Of a DNA stretch of 64,000 nt, positions 12,406 through 23,204 are shown in pieces. Source of the stretch: Pohlia nutans. Its lineage: Eukaryota > Streptophyta > Bryopsida > Bryales > Mniaceae. The translations under genes were made by a program, and so were the position numbers. Position 1 is the stretch's first letter, and each line of letters opens with the position of its first letter. Location: assembly GCA_022496805.1 (NCBI GenBank), contig CM040085.1, forward strand, positions 27,185,811 through 27,249,810. Direction: 5' to 3'. The notes under the pieces were generated by a model that ran no database searches, had not been told where the DNA came from, and saw nothing but the letters and a program-made list of their open reading frames with translations.

Positions 12406-13213
12406 CCCCTAACCGTCCCGACGTCCATATTTTGGACGTTTTTTGGGGTACATTCACCTTCGAAGAGCTGTAACTTTTGCAAAAAGTGTTTGATTTTACT
12501 GGAATTTTGAAAACAACTCCCTTATGATGTATGGAATGAGTGGTAAAAATTTCAGATCAATCCAAGATGTATTGAATTTTTGGTGATCATTTGAAAGTAG
12601 GGGTCTTTTTTTTGGACAGTTTTTGTGCATTTTGATGGCATCAACTTTGGGGGCTTGTATCTCCTTCATTTTATGTCTAATTTCAATAAAAATTATTGGA
12701 TTAGATTCTCCTTGAAGTTTAGTTATCATGGTAAAACTTTCATGTCAATCCATGTTGTTCTGAATGTTTGGGAGTCATTTTAGTGCACGGGTCTAGTTTG
12801 AACACTTTTGCTTTTTGGGTCAAATCAGTCACTTTTCGGGCTACTTTTTGACATTGCAAGGCCATTTAGGGCACATTAAAAAAATTCATGAGTTTTTTTT
12901 GGTACCAATGTATTTATATGATGATTTTGAACTACGTTATAGTTAAAAGTTTTTTCATTTAAGTAATTTTGAAAACAAATTTCACCTCTAACTATGTTGC
13001 TAGAAAATTTCAGCATCCTTTTTTTACACTAAAACACTATGATCTTGCAATCTATATGGCCAAATGACTCCAAATTTGATCCACATGATCTGCAACATGT
13101 ATATTACAGGATTGTACAGTTGAGATTCCTATACCTCACTTACATTTAGACCTATAATACATCAAAAGAAATGATGATTTTTTAAGCCCAAAATAGCTAG
13201 GGACGCTTAGGGG
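12406..13213. mobile_element. TTAA-type MITE, 808 bp
   Basis: The left end CCCCTAACCGTCCC follows GTAA (one base from TTAA). The right end, inverted, CCCCTAAGCGTCCC is followed by TTAA. Thirteen of fourteen terminal bases match. No reading frame. Confidence 0.75.
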
Positions 13214-13230
13214 TTAATCCATGTCTTTAA

Positions 13231-13760
13231 CCCCTAAAGGCCTGAGGATATCGGACAAACATAGATGTGTTATAATACGTGTTTTCCATATGTTTGGTGA
13301 AGTTTGGTTCAATAGACAAAATGTAGGGCATCATCTTTACAAATTTTCCATACGGTCAAACTTCCAGAAGAGGTTTTAAATATTTTTTTAATGAATTTAA
13401 AAACAATAATCTTGGAGAAATTGTATAAATTGTAATTTTCACTTTTAGAGTTAAAATTTAGCATAATTAGTTAAAATTGGTTTATCTATTTTAAACTTCA
13501 AAAAATAAAAAGAAATGATGGAGGGAACATCTCTAGATAGCAAATTTTGTAACACTAAAACAATGTTGAGGTGAGCCACTTTGAAAATTTATTCCCGGTG
13601 GAGTTTAACTGATATTGACATAATTCAAATTGCGCTGGAAAGTTGACTTGATGTAGTATTTTTTTTTTTAAATTAATTTTTTCAAAAACTTATTTTTTGG
13701 TTTCGAGCAGCTCGTTAAAACGGGCTAAGACCAAAAAATGATCTCGTGGGAGCTTAGGGG
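13231..13760. mobile_element. TTAA-type MITE, 530 bp
   Basis: Exact TTAA on both sides (13227-13230, 13761-13764). Ends CCCCTAAAGG and, inverted, CCCCTAAGCT. The interior is similar to 35510-36060 and 47130-47560, so at least three copies of this subfamily are in the window. It starts only 13 bp after the previous element. Confidence 0.8.
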
Positions 13761-14920
13761 TTAACCCCTCTTTGTATCAAAATTAGTGTGCGTTTGTTAA
13801 ATATGAAAAAAGAAAGATTTCAAATGGAAGCATACAATGGGTAATTATATATAGTTACATGTATGTGATAATTCTTTTTAAAATTCAACAAATTCTTTAA
13901 GTGTTGGGTTTCAAATTCATCTCTAAAGCTCTATTTTCTAAACATAAAAAACAAATAATTAAAACAAGTTAATTAATTTCTAAGTTTACAAATAGTCGCA
14001 CACACATTTATTTTTTGTCAAATTTACAAATAGTATCATGCACACTAATTTCTTGGGACACTAAATGCCCACACCCACTAATAGCAATAATCAGTGTAGT
14101 GGGGTCACTTATTTAGAGAGTAAGTCGTTTGATGACTCTACCCATGCTACATTAACATCAAACCAATTACTTGTCTCCTAGTGTTCAAAAGCAAAAATAA
14201 TCTTCATCAGTTATTATTCATGTAACTTACCAATTGTAGAAAAAAAGAAATAGTATTCCTGAGGTTGCACAATGACGGAAAAAATTGGGAGCAAAAAGAA
14301 TATTTTGGTAGGTTCAAGCATCCAAAAAATGTCGTCCTCGCCTATTTTGAAAGACGGGTGGCAATATTCTACAATCATTAGAATTGGTGAGTGTTGTAGG
14401 GTACGGTCCAATAAAGTTACAATTATTTTTCTAAAATTTATTGTACACCTTTTGAATATAAGAGCCTTTGATCAATTTTGGGTGTAACTTTAATTAGCAT
14501 TGAAAGCATTCATAGTTCATTAATATAATGTTCCAAAAGTAAACTAAAAAAACCTTGGAATCTTTTTTCAATTGTCAACAAGATTCAACAATAGAAGAAC
14601 CTTATTTAGACACTTTTATATGTATAGTTACCTTAAACATCATTTCCTCCAATACAATCATTCATGTTAAGACAATGCATGTAGATACATCCAAATTTCT
14701 TTAATACCACTGTCTCTAATATCACAAACTATGATGTCTCACCAAATCCTAGGGGCCAAAATATTAGACGTATCCACTTCAAAACTTACTTGTACTTACT
14801 ATCACATTACATAAAAAAAAATCCATATAAATGTGATAATATAGTGTAAAAAAGGGTTCTAACTCCACCCACCTCAAATACTTCTTAAATATGGCTTTTA
14901 CAAAAACACAATATTATAAC

Positions 14921-15225
14921 AATGTTACAGAACTCCATACTATCACATGTACTTTGGGAACCTAGACTGTGACATTAAGGAGGTCCGGGTGTACATGCAC
15001 TACCCTTGCAAACAGCGACAAGGTTCAGTATACGATTTTAGTAGCTACAAGGTCTGAAGCAATCATAGCAAATGTTGCAAAACTCCATATTATCACGTGC
15101 ATTTTGGAAGTCTAAGCTTCTGTAACATTAAGGAGGTCTGGGTGTACATGCACTACCCTTGCAGAAGGTGTCTGGGCTCAGTCTATGATTTTAGTAGCTA
15201 CGAGGTCAGGAGCAATCAGAGCTGG
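14921..15225. repeat. 150-bp tandem duplication
   Basis: The unit AATGTTRCARAACTCCATA...GTGTACATGCACTACCCTTG...TTTTAGTAGCTAC occurs at about 14921-15070 and again at 15071-15225, with moderate divergence. No coding pattern is obvious. Confidence 0.7.
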
Positions 15226-15715
15226 GGGTTGCAGCAATTCTTGGGAGCTTCTATTACTGCGACGTCGAGAGGGAGTGCTGTAATATTCTATGTGATCAGT
15301 TTCTCTCATGGTACCCAGAAGATCAGGTCCCCGTCGCCGTGAATTTGCAAGTCTGTCTTTGAACAGTATTCCATCCTGAACATCATCATTCACACCAAAA
15401 AACCACTTCACATTACTAACTGTACAATTAATTCTATTTGTCAATAACACAAGAACTTACTACTGCAAAAGTGCACTGTAGCCACTCACTCCTTCAGTTA
15501 ACTTTCAATACAGATAACCTGGAGCAAGAGGAAAACAATAACATTGTCATCTTCAAACTTTGACAATACCACACGCCTTTGCAAAACACACAATCTCAAT
15601 GATGACTTATAATCTACAGGTGGCAGACAACCATTCAAGAAGAGGAGCTCCATTATAACCCATAACCCCTCTCCTCCTTCACCATTGGACCACCCAACAT
15701 AGTAAAGTTCTCAAT

Positions 15716-15966
15716 AGGGGGTGTCGGTATGAGCTTGTGAGGCGAGACGGTTCCGACGTGTTGGAATCCACAATCCACACCCACAACTGCGAGACTCTCA
15801 TCAAAACAAAACAGTTGCCCTCACGTGAATTGCAACTGCGGGGTTCTGCGAGGTTCTTCGACTGACCGCTCTTCAAGGAGACAGGGACCATGTCCACATT
15901 GTTCAAAAGCTCATTGCAGAAGCTCGTGCAAAAACTGGAGCAAATACTCGCACTTTGACACCCCCT
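15716..15966. mobile_element. 251-bp TIR element with AAT target duplication
   Basis: Perfect terminal repeats AGGGGGTGTC / GACACCCCCT are flanked by AAT on both sides (15713-15715, 15967-15969). Related but decayed copies, inverted, lie near 20041-20190 and 26360-26440 (shared motif GAGAGTTT...TTGTGGGTGTGGATT). Superfamily not settled. Confidence 0.65.
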
Positions 15967-16170
15967 AATGACTCAAATCTAGAGCTTCTGCTAAGTGACT
16001 CAAATCTAGAGCCTGGTTGGGGAAAACTTACATGATCCTTCAAAGCTCAACTACCACAACCAAGCTCCAGATTTAAGTTACCTTGCACATAAAATTGTAG
16101 AAGATAGAGCACGTAGCCAAAAATAAGTACTAAAGTACGTTTAGGTTGAATTCAATCAGCATTGCAGTAC

Positions 16171-16294
16171 AATCAAACCTCTTTATTAAAATGACATTGT
16201 AGAATATCCTACACTGCACACTTGCCATACTATCAATGCCTGGACCTCACACGTTCAAACTATGTCATAGTAAAAAAAGTTCGCGAGGTTTGAC
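16171..16294. mobile_element. Small Emigrant/pogo-like MITE
   Basis: The ends TCAAACCTC / GAGGTTTGA are inverted, and the interior (AAAATGACATTGTAGAATAT; ACACTTGCCATACTATC; TTCAAACTATGTCATA) matches the kelch-intron MITE at 5249-5419. TIRs of the form CAnTCAAACCTCTnTATnA are known from plant pogo/Emigrant MITEs. Confidence 0.5.
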
Positions 16295-16359
16295 AACAAA
16301 AAGAGTTCAACGCATTACATTGATAAACAGAGAATTAACGACACAGGGAGCATGAAGTT

Positions 16360-17063
16360 TAAGGACTCTCGTACATGCAGAATGCAAGGCTCCGGAGGCG
16401 GACAGCACACGAGATTGTCGACATCGTTGGGCTCCATGGGACGTGGTACGAAGGTAAACTCTACCAGGTAATCAGCGTCGACATTCGCAGATGCGAAACT
16501 CACAGCACTACTGCGATCATCTGTGCCCTTCAACTTCATCATGCATCACCAAAACCAAAATGATCGATCAGTCCAACACTCTGATTTCTCCCAATGCAGC
16601 AATTGACATTTGAAGCTTAAAGTCAAGTGGAGATTACCAGACTGTTGTGCTTCACTCTCCCCAGCACACATCCACTCGGCCGTTTCCACGAAAACCCTCT
16701 CATTCTCGATCTCCTCTACCACCAAACATAGTTACTCAGATCGTCGTCTACTCTAAATATTCTCTCACAGATCAAGAATACCTAAACCGAAAGGATTCAA
16801 GGCAATAAATAGCTCGAACCTCAAGAAAATAAATGCAACAAGAACCCTAAACCCCAGAGAGCATGACATACCATGCAGGCACTCTCCATGGCGATGAATT
16901 CGGCGCCGATCCAACGACTCAACATGATTGTTTCCACATGCTGGCCATAATGACGACCCTGGATGGCTCCCTCAAGGCAGGCGCAATCTGTGAAGAGGGC
17001 AGCGATAGTGTGATGAGTTCGAAATTGAGAAATGTCGAGCGCATATGGGCGCGTGTTGGCCAA
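16360..17063 (-). CDS. Unrecognised duplicated gene, copy 1 (putative exons)
   Basis: I do not recognise this protein. A first exon 17063-16872 encodes 64 residues (MANTRPYALDISQFRTHHTI ... SRWIGAEFIAMESACM) and ends at a good donor in phase 0 (ATG|GTATGT). Further open stretches lie at about 16728-16638 and 16540-16360 (DADYLVEFTFVPRPMEPN). The same blocks recur in the same order at 24890-25515. Between copies one difference in the last block is a whole codon (FASAN versus FAESAN), which suggests past coding constraint. A TATA-like box, TATAAATGG, lies at 17266-17274 on the plus strand and is kept in both copies, but it points away from this reading. The exon joins after the first are not secure. 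It could also be the 5' portion of a larger gene or a transposon-borne fragment. Confidence 0.35.
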
Positions 17064-17570
17064 TCACTCACGGTCCCTTAAAATGAATTAATGCGAAGCC
17101 ACGACAGGCTGATTGATCCCAGTGAGCGCCACACTGACGGCAGATTTTGGATTCAAAGTGCTTGCTCCAGGAATTGGGCACTGTTACCGGCACCTCAATC
17201 GGCCGGCGAGCGAAAGGCGGCCGGCGAGATGCTCCCCGAAAGTCCCGGTGCTTTCGATGCCGCGCTATAAATGGCCTCGTGGGCCATCCACGCACCCGTT
17301 TTGCTGGTGTAGCCAATGAAGTGGGTGCCGTGCACCATGGCGACCCTACACTTTTTCTCATTCCTTGACGCAGAACGGCCTCTGATCATTCATGGCTTCG
17401 TTCTTTCCCGCACTCTTGCAACGAGCTTTGGAGTGAGGATGTGGCCCCTGTTTCCTTGAAGTTAAAGCTTCTCCATCGGGACATGCGGGATGTCAAAAAC
17501 GGCCACCTACAGGGCTTGGCCAAGAAAACCACCGCACCAATACATAGGAGAGCAAATTGTAGGCTTATCA

Positions 17571-19210
17571 AGGGGGCCGCACAGGGCCATTCAGTTGAAA
17601 TTTGAGGTGCTTTCCGGTTGAGATTGATTTCAACACGAGGCCGCACAGGGAGGATCAGTTGAACTGGGAGAAAAATACTCAACTGTGGTCCCCCCAAGAG
17701 AGAAAATTTCTCTACTGTGATCCCCCACACCACAGTTGAAAATTACACTACGAAACTCAACGGTGCTCCCCCCACCGTTGAGTGAAGTTTTCTCTCGTGC
17801 TTACGGAAAATTGTTTGATGATGAAATCATGCTCACAGAAAATGGTGCTCCCCCATTTTCCGTAATCCAGTTTAGTTTGATTTTCCGTAATCTAGTTTAT
17901 CCTGTGCAAATAAATATCTACACAGTGCAGCTATTGTGGCTATTTTGACTGCTGCAGTTATTCGTGTATACATTTGGTAGTACCTGTGGTGCATATATTT
18001 ATGGTATTTTTTTGTAAGGTGCAAAATAATACAATTTGTGTCAAAATTATCCAATTTATATAAAATAATATAATTTATGTCTCAATAATCCAATTTTTGT
18101 AAAAATAATCCAATTAGTTTCTTGATAATATAATTTATAAAAAAAAATCAAATTCTTTAGAATAATCCAATTTATAACAAAATAGGTTAATTTGTATCAA
18201 AATATTGTAATTTTTTTTAATCAATCTAATTTGTTTTAGAACATATCATTATATTCCAAAAAATGTATTATATGCCAAATTATAACAATACATCTTATTT
18301 ATTTGAATATGGCTTTCAAATAATTATTCAATTAAGTACAAATTAAAAAGTAAGATGGTATAGATTCATACACTAACTAATAATTGCCAGTGAATGATCT
18401 TTATGAATAAAAGGTTTAACCCCTAAAGGACCAAGTGTCCTAACTAGGACATTTCAATGTTCGGGTAGGTTCCCATGGTGTCAATTTTTATTTTTATTTT
18501 TTGAAATAAATCATGTGAATTCGGTATATCAATACAAAAATGGGGATCTAATTTTTTTTTATTCCGACTTTTTAAGTGGAAGTTATGGAGCAAAAGGGGT
18601 TTTTTTGGGGAGAATGGGCAGTGCGGGCAGGGCTCAAAATAAACCTCAAAAATTAGTATTTTTCAACTTTAACCGTAGGATCTCGTTATAGATTACCAAG
18701 AGAGTGCATGGTAAAATTTTCATAGAATTTGACCGTACAGATTGCAAGATTATAGCGTTTGAAGTGAAAAGATGAAATTGCAGTCTTTTTAGATATTTTT
18801 TGACCGTCTTTGAAGACATGGGAAAAATTGTTAAATTGGTCAAAAAAATTATTAAATTTTATTTAAATGTTTGATTTGGTATTTTCTATCAAAAGGAAAA
18901 ATAATATTCACAAGAAAATGAATAGAAAGAGGTGAAAATGATGCTCAAAAACAGGAAAAACCGCGGTCCTTTAGGGGTTAAAGGTGCATTGATGGATTAT
19001 GATTTCTCATCCATCTCTTTATTTTCAACTGGTTTTCCTGTGCGGCCTACAGTTGAAAAACATTCAAACTCGGGTTGAAAAATTTCAACTGAACTGATTA
19101 AACTGAACTGCTTGTGCGGCCTACAGTTCAGTTGAAAACTTCCAACTAAGAGTTGAAAATCTCAACTGGCTAAGTTCAACTCAACTCAATTGGGCTCTCT
19201 CTGCGCCCCT
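17571..19210. mobile_element. ~1.6-kb TIR element with subterminal repeats and a nested MITE
   Basis: The left end AGGGGGCCGCACAGGG and right end CTCTGCGCCCCT are imperfect inverted repeats. Subterminal motifs recur: GGCCGCACAGG twice on the left, and GTGCGGCCTACAGTT twice on the right, with many copies of CAGTTGAA on both. Repeated subterminal motifs are usual for hAT or CACTA elements. Two small stem-loops (CAACGGTG/CACCGTTG at 17759-17781; AAAATGG/CCATTTT at 17839-17858) lie inside. No transposase. A TTAA MITE (18420-18977) sits inside it and is therefore younger. Confidence 0.5.
18420..18977. mobile_element. TTAA-type MITE, 558 bp
   Basis: Exact TTAA on both sides (18416-18419, 18978-18981). 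The terminal repeat CCCCTAAAGGACC is perfect over 13 bp. AT-rich interior without coding capacity. Confidence 0.85.
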
Positions 19211-19243
19211 CCCCCCCTCCCCCTCCCCCTCCCCCTCCCCCCC
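19203..19243. repeat. C-rich simple repeat (CCCCCT)n
   Basis: An uninterrupted pyrimidine tract of repeated CCCCCT adjoining the right end of the TIR element at 17571-19210. Confidence 0.8.
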
Positions 19244-20542
19244 CAATATCGCCTAGGCCACGACCAAATGCTTGACTATACAAAGTCTTGTGATGAAGAT
19301 CTAAGCTTCAAATTTAGGAGCATGTGACTTGTCTTTTGTCCAACTAAAGTTAGATGACCTATAACCACCAACTTAAGCTTGCTGACCTATTTATAGCGCT
19401 TCTATACGTGGTAAGAATTTTTTTGCAGATTCAAAATAGGATTTCATTAATATTGCAATCGTCGTGACCACTTATTTCTTCATATTGAAATTGCTACAAA
19501 TTTTCAAAGTGGAAAGTAAGCCGTGACCCATTCTTCGACATACAAAACTCCCTACTTCCACACTAAGTTGTGCTAATAACCATTTTTGAAAGTACCCATC
19601 ACTGTGAGCACAAGAGACTAAAAACCGAGAGCTGTGAAAATTGAAAACTACTCTACTGATAACCAAAAGTCGAGTTGGCTGCAACCTAAAACCACTACGA
19701 CCAGCTGGAGATATGTTCACGACGTCGACCCATACTGGCGACTTGACTCACCAAAATCCGCTCCTTCCCTTCCCCAATTATAACTCACTCCCCAAAAATT
19801 ACGGAAATGGAGTGGGCGGCTGGCAGTTTTGGGCCACATAAGACAGCCGATTCTGGGGTTGGTGGTGGTAATAGGTTATTCAACCTTAGCAACAAACAGT
19901 GTTGCTGCAAGCAAGAGAGGCTGTGAGCAGATGGGCCGGTGCGCTTCTTTCTACAGGAGTGCAATACAAGGAGACAAATCAGGGCTCTCGGAATTGCCTT
20001 TCCAGTGGTACTTCCCAGTAGTTCCCGTAGATGCTTTGTAAAACCCTTCGATGTCAATTTGCTAGCAAGAAGCAACAAATATGGTGAGAGTTTTGCAATT
20101 GTGGGTGTGGATTATGGAATGCGAACAAGTGTAAACCACATCACAAAGTCATTCCTTACAAGCTCACACTTTGACAACCCCTACATAGTTTCGTTCATGC
20201 ACTCATTCATGCTCTAAAACCATTCTATTAAGTGCTTTTAAACCGTCTCTAAAGTGCTTTTAAATAGTCTCCAACTCCATTGTCATTGATTGAGTTTAGA
20301 TTTTATAGAGTTTGGTTTTTTTGTTGGTTTGTCCCAACAGTTAATCCTCAGTGCATTCCCAGGGCGGGAGGGTGGGTTCAATTTGAATCCAGGCATTAAA
20401 TCACCATGTAGGAGTACATAGGTTTAATCATCCCATAGGATCATAACGAGAATTGGTATAGTAGTTGTGTAATCAAACAAGTGCTAAGAGGCATTGTTTG
20501 AACTGTATATAACTCCAGTCTAAGACTAGGACCTTGCTCATA
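19244..20542. other. Intergenic, no gene seen
   Basis: AT-rich sequence with only short chance frames. Bases about 20041-20190 are a decayed, inverted relative of the TIR element at 15716-15966. Confidence 0.45.
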
Positions 20543-22139
20543 CAGTGACCTTCAAAAGTGTCCCAATGTTTCTGATTTGGAAGTTTGGTGAGTCACCAAA
20601 TTGTGATTGCATGCTAGACTGACATGGCATCAATTCAGTTACATTCTATTATCAGTAAAGTAATTGAGGAGCAAGTCTTGCCACTTGTCTCTACATGCAT
20701 GTGCATGGATTGAAGCTCTAGATATTTCCTCTTCATTGGGACAGTTTTGAAAGTCCATATGAATGAATCTTGTGTGCATAGCAAGTGAAGTGTACATGCA
20801 TTCTGAATTGCTTGGTTTGTGTTCTGTTGTGTGTATCTGTTCTTCTTGCGTCATATATTTGTTTTTTTCGTGTTTAACTTCACAAGTGAAAATGGTGAGA
20901 CCATTGTCCCAGGGGAAGCAACAAAATGTACTCTCTTTGCTTCAAAAAGGTTGTAGTGTGAGAGAGATAGCAAAGTCTTTGCATGTTGGTAAATCAAGTG
21001 TACAGAGGCTCCGTGAGAAGCATTTTCCAGATGCAAAGCTTTCAGTTGGAGGTAGACCACGCAAGTTGACAAGTGCAATGGAGCGGTCTTGTGTAACTAG
21101 TGTAACTAGAGGGAAGGTGTCTACTGCAAGAGAAGCTACTAAACAGGTGCAAGAAGTTTTTGGAGTACAAGTCAGTGAAGTTACTGTACGCCGTGGACTT
21201 TGTAGAGCAGGTTTGCAATCGCATGTGAAAGAAAAGAAACCACATTTGTCAAGCAAGAATATTAGGGCTCGCTTAGAATTTGCTAGAAAGTATCAGCACT
21301 GGACTATTGATGATTGGAGTCACGTGATATTCTCATATGAGACTAAAATTAATAGATTTTCTTCAGATGGGAGACTTTGGTGTTGGGTTCGTGATCCACA
21401 AGAACTTTCAGAGCGGACCGTTATTCCAGCTGTTAAGCATGGTGGTGGTTCCGTGATGATATGGGGATGTATGTGTATACATGGACCTGGTATGATGTAT
21501 AGAATTGAAGGTCGCCTCAATCAGCATGGTTATCAAAAAATCTTGAAGGAGCATCTCTATGGTACAATTCAAAAATATAATTTAGATGTATCAAAAGTCA
21601 TATTTCAACAGGATAATGCACCTATACATAGTAGTAATAGTATGAAACAATGGTTTTCTAGGCAACCTTTTGGTGTCTTATCTTGGCCTGCTCAGTCTCC
21701 AGATTTGAATCCTATAGAAAATCTATGGGCAATTTTGAAAAGGAGATTAAACCGATATGATACACCACCAAAAGGGATACTTGAATTATGGTCTCGTGTA
21801 GAAGAAACCTTCCCTTCTATCACTGTTGATGATTGCAAGAGACTTATAGAATCCATGCCCAGACGAATAGCAGCTGTATTAAAATCCAAAGGAAAATGGA
21901 CAAAGTGGTGAGGAATTTCCATGTTGGACCTTCAAAAGTGTCCCAATATACAAAGTAGCTTTAGGTTTTTTTCCCTTCTCATTGAGTGCTTCAATTTTGT
22001 AGGAATTTTTGTAAACAATTAGTACATTGTATGTACTATTTCAGTAAATTTACTACATTCCATTCCATGAATTTCTCTTACCTCCATTGTTTTTTGAATG
22101 TAACATGTACAAACATTGGGACAGTTTTGAAGGTCACTG
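20543..22139 (+). mobile_element. Tc1-type DNA transposon, 1597 bp, both ends present
   Basis: The ends CAGTGACCTTCAAAAGTGTC and, inverted, CAGTGACCTTCAAAACTGTC are flanked by TA on both sides (20541-20542, 22140-22141). CAGTG termini and TA duplication are typical of Tc1. A second copy of the same ~21-bp motif lies inside each end (about 20738-20758 and 21925-21945), facing the opposite way to its outer partner. One intact transposase frame lies between. The near-identical ends and intact frame point to a fairly recent insertion. Confidence 0.92.
20892..21911 (+). CDS. Tc1-family (DD34E) transposase, first catalytic Asp replaced
   Basis: A cut-and-paste transposase of 339 residues, the normal Tc1 length. 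An N-terminal paired HTH region (QGKQQNVLSLLQKGCSVREI, GKSSVQRLREKHFP, GGRPRKL linker) precedes the catalytic core. Landmarks: VKHGGGSVMIWGCM, then FQQDNAPIHSS with Asp241, and SPDLNPIENLWAILKRR with Glu276. The spacing of 34 residues between them defines DD34E. The first catalytic position, normally FSDE, reads FSYE here (Tyr149; TAT could come from GAT by one change). The frame is otherwise open, so it looks recently inactivated. Start: an in-frame ATG at 20892 gives the family N-terminus; upstream codons extend the frame without homology. Confidence 0.95.
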   Translation: MVRPLSQGKQQNVLSLLQKGCSVREIAKSLHVGKSSVQRLREKHFPDAKLSVGGRPRKLTSAMERSCVTSVTRGKVSTAREATKQVQEVFGVQVSEVTVRRGLCRAGLQSHVKEKKPHLSSKNIRARLEFARKYQHWTIDDWSHVIFSYETKINRFSSDGRLWCWVRDPQELSERTVIPAVKHGGGSVMIWGCMCIHGPGMMYRIEGRLNQHGYQKILKEHLYGTIQKYNLDVSKVIFQQDNAPIHSSNSMKQWFSRQPFGVLSWPAQSPDLNPIENLWAILKRRLNRYDTPPKGILELWSRVEETFPSITVDDCKRLIESMPRRIAAVLKSKGKWTKW

Positions 22140-22141
22140 TA

Positions 22142-23204
22142 GGTTAGTATGGGTAAGTGCAGATCAACTTATGCAAGCGTGGGCAAGTTTTGCCTGCAGG
22201 AGCCCCTTCTCTTTCAGATAGATAATGAAATATCGAGCCCAAACATGAGAAGAAGGGTGACTGTGGTTGAAATGACCAGCGTGAATTAAAAATCTGTTGG
22301 GCGTATTGGCTCCTACATAGTCCATCCGGACCTGCATAGTGCATGCTACCCTTAATAACCCCTCTCAGAGGTAGACTCTCAGTGATTTCTTACAGAACAG
22401 TGGTTCCTTACATGCGGGAGGGCCACTACAACATATATGGATCGTAGAACACAAACTTTAAAAAAAATTCTAAAAAAAAAGGTTTGTAGCACGCCCAAAA
22501 TTAGTATTTCAGGGTTTCACGTTCTGCCGTGAATAGTGCATGGGACATGGTGGATTTAATGTGCTATGTGAATTACCGTGAACCATGAAAAACAATCTTG
22601 CCGTTAAGGCTAGAAATTACAGACATTGCCGATATCAATCAAAACAATAAATCCGGTTTGTGCCATTAACTATGAAAAGAGGTGGAGGCTGAACTATCTG
22701 TATTAAGTTTTTAACAGAGAAATCAATAGTTTAAAACCTTGATTTCTATAACAACACCTCACGGTACTTCAACTCTAAAACACCTTAAACAACAACAACA
22801 AAAAAAGAACTGTAAAGCCCCTTCGTGTATATACATAAATAAAAGTAGCATCTGCAATGTTTCGTTTTCTACACAAGCTCTAGAAGTCTGATGTCAAGAA
22901 GCTCCCTTCACAGTTGCACTTGCACTTGTAGGATATCTCCTCAAATTCATGTGTGCATTTCGGATAAGCTCATCTGCTTTGACATAAATTCAATTGACAT
23001 AATTAAGAGAGAAGTCCGTACTTGGATAAGAAATCATACATCAAGCTGAAATGCACTACTATAATTTCAAGAATTATTAACAAAGCAGAAGGAAAGAAGG
23101 CTAGCGCAAGGGATTGAGCCCAACATTAATTTACAACAAGAGCTGAAGTTTTGTACCACGATCATGGTCACAACAGTGTGTGCAGGCTCTTCAATGTTTC
23201 AAGC
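22142..23204. other. Intergenic, no gene seen
   Basis: No supported gene. It probably contains the 3' UTR of the minus-strand BTB gene near its right edge. Confidence 0.4.

Larger units (their letters stand above)
11392..16314. other. Gene-poor, MITE-rich intergenic block
   Basis: About 4.9 kb with no gene I can support. It holds a Tourist-like element (11809-12323), two adjacent TTAA elements (12406-13213, 13231-13760), a 150-bp tandem duplication (14921-15225), a 251-bp TIR element (15716-15966) and a small mariner-like MITE (16171-16294). The stretch 13765-14920 is AT-rich with no structure noticed. Confidence 0.55.
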
